Origin: a virus | IMG/VR virus record: IMGVR_UViG_3300030106_000356 | Coordinates: 2,705-33,568 of that record | Reading direction: 5' to 3' (one strand) | Length of the DNA: 30,864 bases | Shown: piece by piece, positions 23,866 through 30,775 of the stretch | How positions within the stretch are numbered: the first letter of the stretch is position 1 | Layout: the number at the start of each line of letters is the position of its first letter | The notes under the pieces: generated by a model | What the model was told of the DNA's origin: nothing | Database searches by the model: none | What the model saw: only the letters and a program-made list of their open reading frames with translations | Program-made: the position numbers and the translations under genes

Positions 23866-25552
23866 CTAACGGACAACGAAGATTAAAATTTTTACCTGCT
23901 TCTATAATACTTTTAACTGCCATCTCTCCTACAAAATCTGCTTGAGATTCTTTCACTTCTATCTGCCACTCATCGTGTATGTTAGCTACAAACTTATAAT
24001 TAATAGTATTAAGTTTTAATATACTATCTAAGTTTACTAAAGCTTTTTTCATAACGATTGCACCTGCTCCCTGCAATAAAGTATTTAAAGCAGCATGAGT
24101 ATTTCTTATATAAAGTTTTCTTCCGTCTAATCCTTTAAGGAATTTTTTTCCTGCTGCTCTCGTAACTCTATCTCTAAGAGATTTAAATGCAGGGTTATTA
24201 TTGAAGAAATATTCTCTAGCTCTCTGACCATCTTTCGTGTTTCCTTCAACCACCTTGCCAAGCTTTTGATCTCCTGCACCGTACATGAGGGCATAGATGA
24301 ATGTCTTTGCCTGATTTCTTGATTTAAGTTGTGCAGCTTTTTGATTAGCGGTGTGTATGTCTCCATCTAATATCTCCTTAATATAATCTTTATCATCCAT
24401 ATAGTGTGCTAACATTCTAAGTTCTAGACCACTAGCATCTACACCTAATAAAACATTGCCATCATCTACAATCCAACAAGACCTACATTCTTTTCCGTAA
24501 GGGCTATGGACTGAAGGAACTTGAGCCATGTTAGGATTTCTATGTGTCATTCGACCAGTGATAGCTCCATTAGGAATAACAAATCCGTGAACTCTGCCAT
24601 CTTCTTTGACAGCAGAAACCCAAGAGTCTACCTGTGCAATCCGTTTTTGTATTAACAAAAAATCTGCAATTAACTTAGCTTCACGTATATGTGTAACCTC
24701 CGATAAAGTTTTTTCGTCTACAATAGGTTGACCTGTTGGTGTAAATCTTTCAGGTTTCCATCCAAAATCAATTAAATATTCACCTATCTGTTTACGACTA
24801 CCAAGATTAAAGTCTTGTAAAGTCTGTCTCATAAACGGTTCGTAGTTGGAAGTGTTTAAACATCTTTCATATTCATCATCAGTAAGACCACGCTTAGATA
24901 GTTGACCATCTTTTTTTACATAAGGTTTAACTAATTTATCATCTACCCATTTAGGTTTAAAAGTATCGTGAACTTCATCTTCTATTTGTTGTTTCTTTTC
25001 TCTTAACTGTGCAAGTAAAAGTAAAGCAGATTCCATATTAAACTTGAATCCATTAACTTCTTGTTGCTTAATAATTTTAGCAACTGATTGTTCTAAATTA
25101 ATGCATTCTTTACTAAATCCTTTAGATTCATTTCTTAAATTTTTATATACTAAAGTATTTAAAGTTACATCACGAACACAATAGTCTAACATTTCACGAG
25201 AATAATTTAGATAGTCTTCAAATTCAATCTTAGCTAATCCTAATCTAAAGCCCCAACTTTCTAAACTATGTCCGCCATCTCTGTTAGGATTAAATAGTCT
25301 TGATAAAACAAGAGTATCAATAACTTCTTTACTACTTAGATCGACTCCACCAAACTTTTCTACCATAGGTATATCAAATCCTATAATGTTATGACCAATA
25401 AGTCTGTCTGCTGTAGTTAAAAACTTATATCCTTCTTCTAATTTATTAGGAGGAAATTTAAATATCTCTCCTGAATCAGGATTTTGAGCAACAATACACC
25501 AAACTTTTGTGGCTTGTAGATCATCTGTTTCAATATCAAATACTAAATCCAT
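23822..25552 (-). CDS. T7-like family A DNA polymerase with 3'-5' exonuclease domain
   Basis: 576 aa. The exonuclease domain opens with D6-x-E8 (FDIETDD). The polymerase domain has motif A (VDASGLELRM, D372), motif B (RNQAKTFIYALMYGAG, R412, K416, Y420, Y424) and motif C (NIHDEW, H526-D527-E528). Y420 aligns with T7 Y526 and E. coli F762. The end, LDGEYKAGSNWSETH, matches the T7-type C-terminus. It is shorter than T7 gp5 (704 aa), so the thioredoxin-binding insertion is probably missing. It replicates the phage genome with the helicase and ssDNA-binding proteins encoded upstream. Starts 2 nt after the primase-helicase gene; its end overlaps the GIY-YIG gene. Confidence 0.95.
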   Translation of the reverse strand: MDLVFDIETDDLQATKVWCIVAQNPDSGEIFKFPPNKLEEGYKFLTTADRLIGHNIIGFDIPMVEKFGGVDLSSKEVIDTLVLSRLFNPNRDGGHSLESWGFRLGLAKIEFEDYLNYSREMLDYCVRDVTLNTLVYKNLRNESKGFSKECINLEQSVAKIIKQQEVNGFKFNMESALLLLAQLREKKQQIEDEVHDTFKPKWVDDKLVKPYVKKDGQLSKRGLTDDEYERCLNTSNYEPFMRQTLQDFNLGSRKQIGEYLIDFGWKPERFTPTGQPIVDEKTLSEVTHIREAKLIADFLLIQKRIAQVDSWVSAVKEDGRVHGFVIPNGAITGRMTHRNPNMAQVPSVHSPYGKECRSCWIVDDGNVLLGVDASGLELRMLAHYMDDKDYIKEILDGDIHTANQKAAQLKSRNQAKTFIYALMYGAGDQKLGKVVEGNTKDGQRAREYFFNNNPAFKSLRDRVTRAAGKKFLKGLDGRKLYIRNTHAALNTLLQGAGAIVMKKALVNLDSILKLNTINYKFVANIHDEWQIEVKESQADFVGEMAVKSIIEAGKNFNLRCPLDGEYKAGSNWSETH

Positions 25553-25554
25553 AA

Positions 25555-27234
25555 TTAAAATGCCTCATCTGCTGACGGGTCGAACTCTATATCTTCATCT
25601 GTTAGTTCTGTTAATCTACCTGTTTCTCCATTGTAAATAACTCTAGCTGCCATGCCTACATCACCTGTGTACCTTGACTTAAGAACTCTAAGTCTTGTAG
25701 TTCTAGCTTCATCAAAGTCATCTGATTGTTGATTACGTTCTAATGCAATAACACAATCTGATAACTGACCGATACTATTCGACCCACGTAAATGAGATAA
25801 GCTTACCTCTATACCATTCTCATGTCCTTTGTTACCATCCACTCTACGTAAATGAGATACTAGAATAATACCTGCTCCTGTTTCTTCTACTAAACTTCTA
25901 AGTCTAGTCATAATAGAATCAATTGCTCGTCTCTCATCGCCTTCATGGACAGCACTGACTAGCATATGTAAGTGATCTACAACCACCCACTTACAGTCAC
26001 ATCCAATAATCATAAAGCGTAGCTTGGTAAAGATATCATCAATATCATTAGTCCCAAAGTGTGAATGAACCCATACTCTGTTTTTATTCTCTCCATCATA
26101 TAAGATATCAAACATCTTATCAAGTTCTTCTTTAGAAAACTTCTCACGTTCTTGGTCAATGTATAATCTAGCATTTGCTTCTATAGATAAGATACCATCA
26201 ATGGTACGTCTCCAGTCTTCTTCTAATGCAATGATACCTACATTGTCTGTAGTTTGTTTAACTAACCAATGTTCTAGTTCTCTAGTCACACTAGATTTAC
26301 CAAGTCCTGTACCACCGGTAAGAGTTACAAGTTCACCCTGTCGTAAGCCATACAGCTTCTTATTTAAGCCTTCATAGGGGTAGGGTATACTTTGTTTTTT
26401 CTCACGATTGTGGAACTTCTCACGCTGTTCTGTGACGTTTATTACACCTGAGGGTGTATAAACTTTACTAGCCCACCAAGCTTCAACAAAATCTTTGTGT
26501 CTATTGTCACGTAACATTTCGTTAGGGTCTTTGAACCCGTTGGGAAGTGTGAGTATCCTAGCCTTGCCGGGTTTAAACAACCTTGCAACTTTAACTGATG
26601 CATCCTTACCTGCCTTATCATTATCAAAGGCAACGATCACGTTTTCAAAGTCATCAAAGAACTCTAAACTTTCTTTAATGTCTCTTACTGCACCCTGTGC
26701 ACCACGCTTAATAGATACTACTGCCCACTTACTACCAAGTAGTTCGTAAGCTGCCATTGCATCGCACTCCCCTTCAGTTATAGTGACGTACTTGCCACCC
26801 TTAAATAACTGTTGACCAAACAATCCTGTTTCATTATAAGAACCATTGACAAAGAAATCTTTCTTTTCAACATTTCTAACTTTGGTAGCAGAAATCTCAT
26901 GTCCATTATAATATGGATACATGTGTTTAGTAACCTTACCTTGTAGGTTATGAACTACTTTTACACCATACTTTGTAGCTGTACCTTGAGAGATACGTCT
27001 GTCAGTTAGTGCAGAAAAAGTACCCGTATCTAAATTATCAGGTTGTTTAAACGTTGTTTGATTTGTTGTTGTTTGTTGTACCATATCTTTTCCTTTACAT
27101 GCTTGTTCATAGTTAGGCATAAATTCACCACAACTAAAACACTTTGCCGAGCCATCTGCATTTACTCCTACAGCATCGCTACTATTACAAAGTGGGCATG
27201 GTTGATGTAACTTATCCCAAGTTTTGTTTTCCAT
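25555..27234 (-). CDS. T7 gp4-like primase-helicase
   Basis: 559 aa from ATG at 27234, with GAGGG ahead; a GTG at 27246 in frame is less likely. N-terminal primase part: zinc knuckles C13-C16 and C32-C35 (CPLC, CFSC), a TOPRIM domain with E154 (TEGECD) and the DND motif at 204-206 (VAFDND). C-terminal DnaB/T7-type helicase part: Walker A at 307-314 (GGTGLGKS), Walker B aspartate near 420 (VVVDHLHML) and the H motif (ILVSHLRR). The acidic tail ends in phenylalanine (DPSADEAF), like T7 gp4, whose tail docks on the polymerase. It makes primers and unwinds the fork. Confidence 0.95.
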   Translation of the reverse strand: MENKTWDKLHQPCPLCNSSDAVGVNADGSAKCFSCGEFMPNYEQACKGKDMVQQTTTNQTTFKQPDNLDTGTFSALTDRRISQGTATKYGVKVVHNLQGKVTKHMYPYYNGHEISATKVRNVEKKDFFVNGSYNETGLFGQQLFKGGKYVTITEGECDAMAAYELLGSKWAVVSIKRGAQGAVRDIKESLEFFDDFENVIVAFDNDKAGKDASVKVARLFKPGKARILTLPNGFKDPNEMLRDNRHKDFVEAWWASKVYTPSGVINVTEQREKFHNREKKQSIPYPYEGLNKKLYGLRQGELVTLTGGTGLGKSSVTRELEHWLVKQTTDNVGIIALEEDWRRTIDGILSIEANARLYIDQEREKFSKEELDKMFDILYDGENKNRVWVHSHFGTNDIDDIFTKLRFMIIGCDCKWVVVDHLHMLVSAVHEGDERRAIDSIMTRLRSLVEETGAGIILVSHLRRVDGNKGHENGIEVSLSHLRGSNSIGQLSDCVIALERNQQSDDFDEARTTRLRVLKSRYTGDVGMAARVIYNGETGRLTELTDEDIEFDPSADEAF

Positions 27235-27255
27235 ATTAGCCCTCACTAATGGTTA

Positions 27256-27558
27256 TTATTTATCTGATTTTTTTACTACCTTTGATTCATCCTCAATAGT
27301 GTCTGGGTCATCGCCAACAAACTGCCCTTTTTCATTACGAGCAGATTCTGTTTCAACGATTGCCTCGTCTCTATCTTTGAGTAACTCTTCTAAGTTAGCT
27401 CGATGTGTACGACTTGCAAAGTCTAAAGCCTCTATGATAACTTGTAAGTTACCAACTTTCTGTACAATAACAGTAGCTTCTTGCTTTATCTTATCCTCAC
27501 TAATGTTGTTGACATCAAACGAGGTTGTACCATCATCATTATTAATAGTAATAATCAT
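27256..27558 (-). CDS. Small acidic protein between ssDNA-binding protein and primase-helicase
   Basis: 100 aa. The N-terminus is probably beta (MIITINNDDGTTSFDVN), the middle helical (KIKQEATVIVQKVGNLQVII, NLEELLKDRDEAIVETESAR), and the tail hydrophilic (DDPDTIEDESKVVKKSDK). Genes here are spaced 2 and 21 nt apart. It sits in the core of the replication block, so a replisome accessory role is plausible. I recognise no family. Confidence 0.6.
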   Translation of the reverse strand: MIITINNDDGTTSFDVNNISEDKIKQEATVIVQKVGNLQVIIEALDFASRTHRANLEELLKDRDEAIVETESARNEKGQFVGDDPDTIEDESKVVKKSDK

Positions 27559-27560
27559 AA

Positions 27561-27971
27561 TTAAAACTCCTCGTTATCTGCATCAGGTTCAGAATATTCT
27601 ACTAGCTTATTAACTTTAACAGCTATTAACTCACCGAATGTTCCGAACTTACTTGAGTAAGGTTTAAACTTAACCTTAACCTCAGAGCCATTACCAACTG
27701 ATACATCCATTGGATTTCCATCTGTATCTACTAACTTAGGTGCAGAATTTACTCTACCTGCAACCTCAACTTTTCTTCTAAAAGCAAATGCAGGTTCTTC
27801 AAATTTAGGATTTCCAAATTTATCCTTTACTTGAGATAGTCCTATACCCTCTAACCTGTCGGCTGTTTCTTGGTCTGTTAAGACTGTGATCTCATACTTA
27901 GGGTCATTAAAGTTTGCGTTAGGTGTGGTGACTTTAGCCCACATTGATTTACCTTCTATATACTCATACAT
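27561..27971 (-). CDS. ssDNA-binding protein (T7 gp2.5-like in layout)
   Basis: 136 aa. The body looks like an OB-type beta protein (MWAKVTTPNANFNDPKYEIT, AFAFRRKVEVAGRVNSAPKL, VKVKFKPYSSKFGTFGEL) and the tail is acidic with a terminal phenylalanine (EPDADNEEF), as in T7 gp2.5, where that tail contacts the polymerase and helicase. It is the first gene of the replication run, with a strong ribosome site (GGAGG, 27978-27982) and its own sigma70-like promoter at 28004-28032. Binding of single strands during replication and recombination is the expected role. The assignment rests on layout, tail and position rather than on a conserved motif. Confidence 0.72.
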   Translation of the reverse strand: MYEYIEGKSMWAKVTTPNANFNDPKYEITVLTDQETADRLEGIGLSQVKDKFGNPKFEEPAFAFRRKVEVAGRVNSAPKLVDTDGNPMDVSVGNGSEVKVKFKPYSSKFGTFGELIAVKVNKLVEYSEPDADNEEF

Positions 27972-28003
27972 AAGTTTCCTCCGTTGTTGTATTAAGTGTG
28001 TGC

Positions 28004-28032
28004 ATTATAACATACTTTAATAAAAAAGTAAA
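28004..28032 (-). promoter_or_regulatory. Sigma70-like promoter upstream of the ssDNA-binding gene
   Basis: On the - strand, TTTACT (28032-28027), a 17-nt spacer ending in ATGT, then TATAAT (28009-28004). The -35 matches 4 of 6 bases of TTGACA; the -10 is perfect and extended (TGT before it). Transcription would begin near 27997, about 26 nt before the ATG at 27971, with GGAGG in between. It should drive the replication genes. Confidence 0.75.
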
Positions 28033-28168
28033 GTAGTTTTTAAAATTATTTTTGATAGTGTTTAAACGGTGTCGGTTCTTATTGCACAAAGCACCGAAAA
28101 CTTGCTCGACTAGAGTCGAATACCACAGACTAAAGGAAGTTATATTTGAGGGCTGTCCAGTAGTATGC
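28033..28168 (-). other. Non-coding stretch with hairpins ahead of the replication promoter
   Basis: No convincing gene. On the - strand there is a short hairpin at 28120-28105 (TCGAC, loop TCTA, GTCGA). Two mutually exclusive pairings lie around 28097-28067: CGGTG with CACCG, or TCGGT with ACCGA. GTTTAAAC follows at 28060-28067. There is no U-run after a stem, so it is not a typical terminator, and I could not fold it as a tRNA. It may be a structured RNA, a processed leader or a protein-binding site. Confidence 0.4.
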
Positions 28169-28372
28169 TTAATCAAGAGTTCTTATCTCTCTTAATATCT
28201 CCTCCCAAAAAGTAAGAGGTGTTTTTTCCAATGTGATTTTAAAAGTATCATCTAACTTTTCAACAACGTGCCCAATATTTAAGTTGTTTAGTTTTAGATA
28301 CTCACCGAATCTTCTATACTCATCACGAGTTAGAATCTCAGTATCATATTGTTCTCTTTCTTTTAGATACAT
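28169..28372 (-). CDS. Small hypothetical early protein, probably leaderless
   Basis: 67 aa, charged and helical (MYLKEREQYDTEILTRDEYR, NIGHVVEKLDDTFKITLEK, FWEEILREIRTLD). The ATG at 28372 lies about 2 nt after the expected start point of a consensus promoter at 28381-28409, and no Shine-Dalgarno precedes it. There is no other in-frame ATG. Function not recognised. Confidence 0.65.
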   Translation of the reverse strand: MYLKEREQYDTEILTRDEYRRFGEYLKLNNLNIGHVVEKLDDTFKITLEKTPLTFWEEILREIRTLD

Positions 28373-28380
28373 AAGGCGAT

Positions 28381-28409
28381 ATTATAACATGGATACAAAC
28401 TCTTGTCAA
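28381..28409 (-). promoter_or_regulatory. Consensus sigma70 promoter
   Basis: On the - strand, TTGACA (28409-28404), exactly 17 nt, then TATAAT (28386-28381), with TGT just before the -10. Both hexamers are perfect. The start point is expected near 28374-28375, right before the ATG at 28372. It lies in the 46-bp gap between two early genes. Confidence 0.88.
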
Positions 28410-28418
28410 TACTTTAAT

Positions 28419-28625
28419 TTAAAAATATTTGTTTAACATCTTAAGTTTATCTTCGTAGTCTGCAATCTTACCAAGTTCTCCCTCAATACTTTCTAAGGTA
28501 TCAGGGTGTTCAGCAACACCTACAGGATTAGTAATTAATATCATAGCATTAGCAATGTGTCTATCTATTAAACCTTGAAAGTGATTTTGTAATCCTTTAA
28601 TAACAAACTCTTTATTTATATACAT
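28419..28625 (-). CDS. Small conserved marine-phage protein (MYINKEF type)
   Basis: 68 aa from ATG at 28625; an in-frame ATG at 28655 would overlap the upstream gene by 28 nt. GGAGG within the end of the upstream gene (28635-28639) serves as ribosome site at a somewhat long distance. The product MYINKEFVIKGLQNHFQGLI, then NPVGVAEHPDTLESIEGEL and a closing helix (IADYEDKLKMLNKYF), resembles a small protein I recall from many cyanophage and pelagiphage genomes. No function is known to me. Confidence 0.65.
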   Translation of the reverse strand: MYINKEFVIKGLQNHFQGLIDRHIANAMILITNPVGVAEHPDTLESIEGELGKIADYEDKLKMLNKYF

Positions 28626-28627
28626 TT

Positions 28628-29125
28628 TTAAGCAACCTCCTGTGTTGTCCACCAAGTAGGTTTAGCTCTATTGCGTTCCCATTTGGCATAGTGTTTTTCG
28701 TTAATGCAGTAATCACGATAAGCAATAATAGCATCCTCATTCTTATACTCCTCAGGCATAGCCTGTGCTAGTGGTGTCATGCTTGTATGTGTAATGTTGT
28801 CAGGCATCTTACTAAGTGGGTCTTCTAGCTTGACAACACTTGAATGTTTTCTACCATACCTGTATTCATACTCTAAGCCTAGTGCTAAGAAGTGTCGATA
28901 CAACCACGAATAGTTAGAACTAGATTCTCTTGCCCATATAGTGCAAGGATGATTCCAGTATGCACGTTTGTAAAGTCCTACACTATCTGCATACTCATCA
29001 CCATCTAGTTCTCGGTGTGCTGTGCATAACATCTGTGCTGTTTCAAGTGGCATCTTTACTAGCATCTTATCAGGCTGTGCTTCTGCTGATATGATAGGAC
29101 ACTCATCAAAATAAAATATGTTCAT
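28628..29125 (-). CDS. Conserved marine-phage protein, function unknown
   Basis: 165 aa. Features are MNIFYFDECP, then KMLVKMPLETAQMLCTAHRE, NHPCTIWARESSSNYSWLYR, LEYEYRYGRKHSS, and AQAMPEEYKNEDAIIAYRDY. I recall this family (ETAQML, NHPC, WAR, NYxWL, YRYGKxH) in cyanophages and other marine phages as an uncharacterised conserved protein. The concentration of conserved His, Cys, Trp, Tyr and Arg suggests an enzyme or nucleic-acid-binding fold, but I do not know the reaction. The start overlaps the TGA of the basic 49-aa gene (ATGA). Between early genes on the - strand. Confidence 0.7.
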   Translation of the reverse strand: MNIFYFDECPIISAEAQPDKMLVKMPLETAQMLCTAHRELDGDEYADSVGLYKRAYWNHPCTIWARESSSNYSWLYRHFLALGLEYEYRYGRKHSSVVKLEDPLSKMPDNITHTSMTPLAQAMPEEYKNEDAIIAYRDYCINEKHYAKWERNRAKPTWWTTQEVA

Positions 29126-29271
29126 TTACCTTGCCCTCTATATTTTTTGAAGTTGCTTTTCTTATTCTTGTTCATGGTAGAGAAAGCAACATTGCCTCTA
29201 CCTTGACTTGTCTTTTTACCTCTGCCTTGTGTTGCAGATACATGAGCAGATTTATTCCACGTTTTCGCCAT
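29122..29271 (-). CDS. Small basic protein (MAKTWNKS type)
   Basis: 49 aa, too short for most gene callers. It starts with ATG at 29271, overlaps its upstream neighbour by 20 nt and shares ATGA with the next gene. The product MAKTWNKSAHVSATQGRGKK continues TSQGRGNVAFSTMNKNKK and ends FKKYRGQGK. It is strongly basic, glycine-rich and without membrane span. I recall very similar short proteins in marine phages. Nucleic-acid binding is likely from charge; role unknown. Confidence 0.72.
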   Translation of the reverse strand: MAKTWNKSAHVSATQGRGKKTSQGRGNVAFSTMNKNKKSNFKKYRGQGK

Positions 29272-29464
29272 ATCTATTCTCCACTACTTTTGTTCTGCGT
29301 TTGTCTCTGTACTCTGTAACACTTCGACCATCTGCATAGTCAACAGTTTGTTGATACCATAACCCATCTTTATATCTAGTATCAATAGCTACAATTGATT
29401 TAGCTTTCTTTTCTAACTCAAGCTTTTGTCTTTGCTGTTCAACAGCTTCACTATGTTGTGTCAT
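29252..29464 (-). CDS. Small hypothetical early protein
   Basis: 70 aa. A coiled N-terminal helix (HSEAVEQQRQKLELEKKAKS) is followed by a beta-rich part (VAIDTRYKDGLWYQQTVDYA, RSVTEYRDKRRTKVVENR). It overlaps the genes on both sides (14 and 20 nt), as is typical for this arm. No function recognised. Confidence 0.58.
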   Translation of the reverse strand: MTQHSEAVEQQRQKLELEKKAKSIVAIDTRYKDGLWYQQTVDYADGRSVTEYRDKRRTKVVENRYGENVE

Positions 29465-29633
29465 TTTTATCCTCCTTTATTATCTCACCACAAACAAAAC
29501 ATTTTCTTGGTATGTCTAGTAATTTACAAGCCATCTCATCTTTCGGCATATCCCAACAGTATGTATGGGGATGAAACATTTCAGGTGGCAATGGAAATCC
29601 TATATGATTCTCAGGGTCAATGTCCTGTTTCAT
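29451..29633 (-). CDS. Small hypothetical early protein with a Cys pair
   Basis: 60 aa. It has a proline- and histidine-rich part (GFPLPPEMFHPHTYCWDMPK) and a single CxxC (RKCFVCGEIIKED), which could bind a metal with the histidines or with C26. It begins 7 nt after its upstream neighbour without a clear ribosome site and overlaps the next gene by 14 nt. Function unknown. Confidence 0.55.
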   Translation of the reverse strand: MKQDIDPENHIGFPLPPEMFHPHTYCWDMPKDEMACKLLDIPRKCFVCGEIIKEDKNDTT

Positions 29634-29640
29634 TTTATTA

Positions 29641-29886
29641 TTATACAGCCTTTGTAAAGTTACTAGAACTTATAATCTGTTTAAACGATACCCCTAATAG
29701 TTTATGGATTCTGTCCTCAAACAAACTAACGTGCCTAAGTATTTCTTCTTGTTCATTATGTGTAAAGTTTTCAAAGTCTTTATCCATATGAACATTAGGA
29801 TCATCAAACAATCTCATTAGGTAATCTGATACTTGATGTTTAGCATAAGTCTTAGCTGTTACTTTTTGATTTTGATATTGAATCAT
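29641..29886 (-). CDS. Small hypothetical early protein
   Basis: 81 aa from ATG at 29886, with GGAGGA just upstream; an in-frame ATG at 29910 lacks this. The product (MIQYQNQKVTAKTYAKHQVS, DYLMRLFDDPNVHMDKDFEN, HNEQEEILRHVSLFEDRIHK) is soluble and helical. It overlaps the preceding 51-aa frame by 35 nt. No family recognised. Confidence 0.6.
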   Translation of the reverse strand: MIQYQNQKVTAKTYAKHQVSDYLMRLFDDPNVHMDKDFENFTHNEQEEILRHVSLFEDRIHKLLGVSFKQIISSSNFTKAV

Positions 29887-30007
29887 ATTCTTCCTCCATT
29901 TTTTTAACATCCTTATCTACTAGATAATCAAACTCATTAGGTCTTGTACCCTTTAAGGGTTGATTATCATAATGATTATCTATTAGTTCTTTAATATAAT
30001 CTTTCAA
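29852..30007 (-). CDS. Candidate 51-aa early gene with TTG start
   Basis: An open frame of 51 codons starts at TTG 30007, with AGGAG 7 nt upstream, and ends at TAA 29854-29852. The product (first residue M) continues KDYIKELIDNHYDNQPLKGT, then RPNEFDYLVDKDVKKMEEEY and a Ser/Lys tail. It fills the gap between the early promoter at 30078-30106 and the next gene. The ribosome site and gap-filling support it; the TTG start and 35-nt overlap lower confidence. Confidence 0.5.
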   Translation of the reverse strand: MKDYIKELIDNHYDNQPLKGTRPNEFDYLVDKDVKKMEEEYDSISKSKSNS

Positions 30008-30077
30008 TTCTTTTCTCCTGTTATTTAAATAATAATTAATAAATATATTTTGTTATATGCTTTGTTAATTTTAATAC

Positions 30078-30106
30078 AGTATAACATACTTTTAATTAAA
30101 AAGCAA
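30078..30106 (-). promoter_or_regulatory. Sigma70-like promoter in early region
   Basis: On the - strand, TTGCTT (30106-30101), 17 nt ending in AGTATGT, then TATACT (30083-30078). The spacer end and extended -10 are nearly the same as in the promoter at 28004-28032. Transcription would begin near 30071, about 64 nt before the TTG gene. The rest of the 30008-30112 gap is AT-rich with no gene. Confidence 0.68.
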
Positions 30107-30112
30107 ATCATG

Positions 30113-30358
30113 TTACAAATAAAAATCAACAACGTCATCAATCGACACGTTGATAGCTTTTGAAATAAAGTCTTCAACGTAATCATAGACTCTATCCTCT
30201 GTTACTTCTTCAGGACTATCACCTGCTAACACATCTTCATAAATTATATTTACAAATTTCTCACGTTGATTGGTTGATAACCTTGCAAGGATTTCAAAGT
30301 CTCTTGCACATACCTCATCAACAATCTGATAAATGCTTGGCATATTAGCTATACTCAT
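30113..30358 (-). CDS. Small acidic hypothetical early protein
   Basis: 81 aa, acidic and helical (MSIANMPSIYQIVDEVCARD, STNQREKFVNIIYEDVLAGD, EDRVYDYVEDFISKAINVSI). It overlaps the upstream gene by 14 nt. Small acidic early proteins of phages often bind host enzymes, but nothing here shows a target. Confidence 0.6.
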   Translation of the reverse strand: MSIANMPSIYQIVDEVCARDFEILARLSTNQREKFVNIIYEDVLAGDSPEEVTEDRVYDYVEDFISKAINVSIDDVVDFYL

Positions 30359-30671
30359 TGTTAACCTCCTTTATTATTTGGTCAAGAGCCTCATCAAAAA
30401 AGATTGGTTCTTTACCTAATTGTTTTCTAATTACATAAGCAACAGCATCTCTGCCCTGCTCATCGTGAAGGTGTTTAAACAGTCCCTCACTTAATCCTGC
30501 ATCTCCCATTGCAATATAGATATCATCTCTTGTATCGCAATAAGTATTATACACTCTACTCATATCATACCTCCTCGTTTTAAAATTAGGTGCTAGTTTT
30601 ACAGGTCTAGCAACTGTGTCCTTCTTTACTCGGACAAATTTGTAGTTAGTGCATGGTGGTTTAGTTCTCAT
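30345..30671 (-). CDS. Small hypothetical early protein, start uncertain
   Basis: 108 aa from ATG at 30671, with AAGGAT ahead. The first 36 residues are basic (YKFVRVKKDTVARPVKLAPN). A second in-frame ATG at 30563 (MSRVYNTYCDTRDDIY) has a far better ribosome site (GAGGAGG, 30570-30576), so a 72-aa form may be the main or an additional product. The C-terminal part (GDAGLSEGLFKHLHDEQGRD, KEPIFFDEALDQIIKEVNNE) is soluble. No family recognised. Confidence 0.55.
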   Translation of the reverse strand: MRTKPPCTNYKFVRVKKDTVARPVKLAPNFKTRRYDMSRVYNTYCDTRDDIYIAMGDAGLSEGLFKHLHDEQGRDAVAYVIRKQLGKEPIFFDEALDQIIKEVNNEYS

Positions 30672-30775
30672 TTACTTTCATCCTTAACCTTGTCTCTTGT
30701 CTACTCTAATTTAATAGAGGGCAAGGATTTTACAAAGGCTCACTCCTAACTACAAAATCTATTTAACCATACGAA

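Noticed and set aside
28100-28125. Possible tRNA T-arm (TTCGACT on the - strand)
   Set aside because: The loop matches the consensus but the flanking 5-nt stems do not pair, and no acceptor or anticodon arm fits. I could not build a tRNA.
27964-28176. A 70-codon open frame on the - strand over the promoter region
   Set aside because: It covers the TATAAT and TTTACT promoter elements and the hairpins, overlaps the ssDNA-binding gene start, has no ribosome site and gives a non-protein-like composition.
30700-30735. Terminator hairpin CTCTA/TAGAG upstream of the early gene
   Set aside because: The stem has only 5 AT-containing pairs and no U-run follows on either strand.
30700-30760. Ten-codon leader frame starting GTG in the gap before the early gene
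   Set aside because: The GGAG is too close to the GTG, and the peptide is too short to support.
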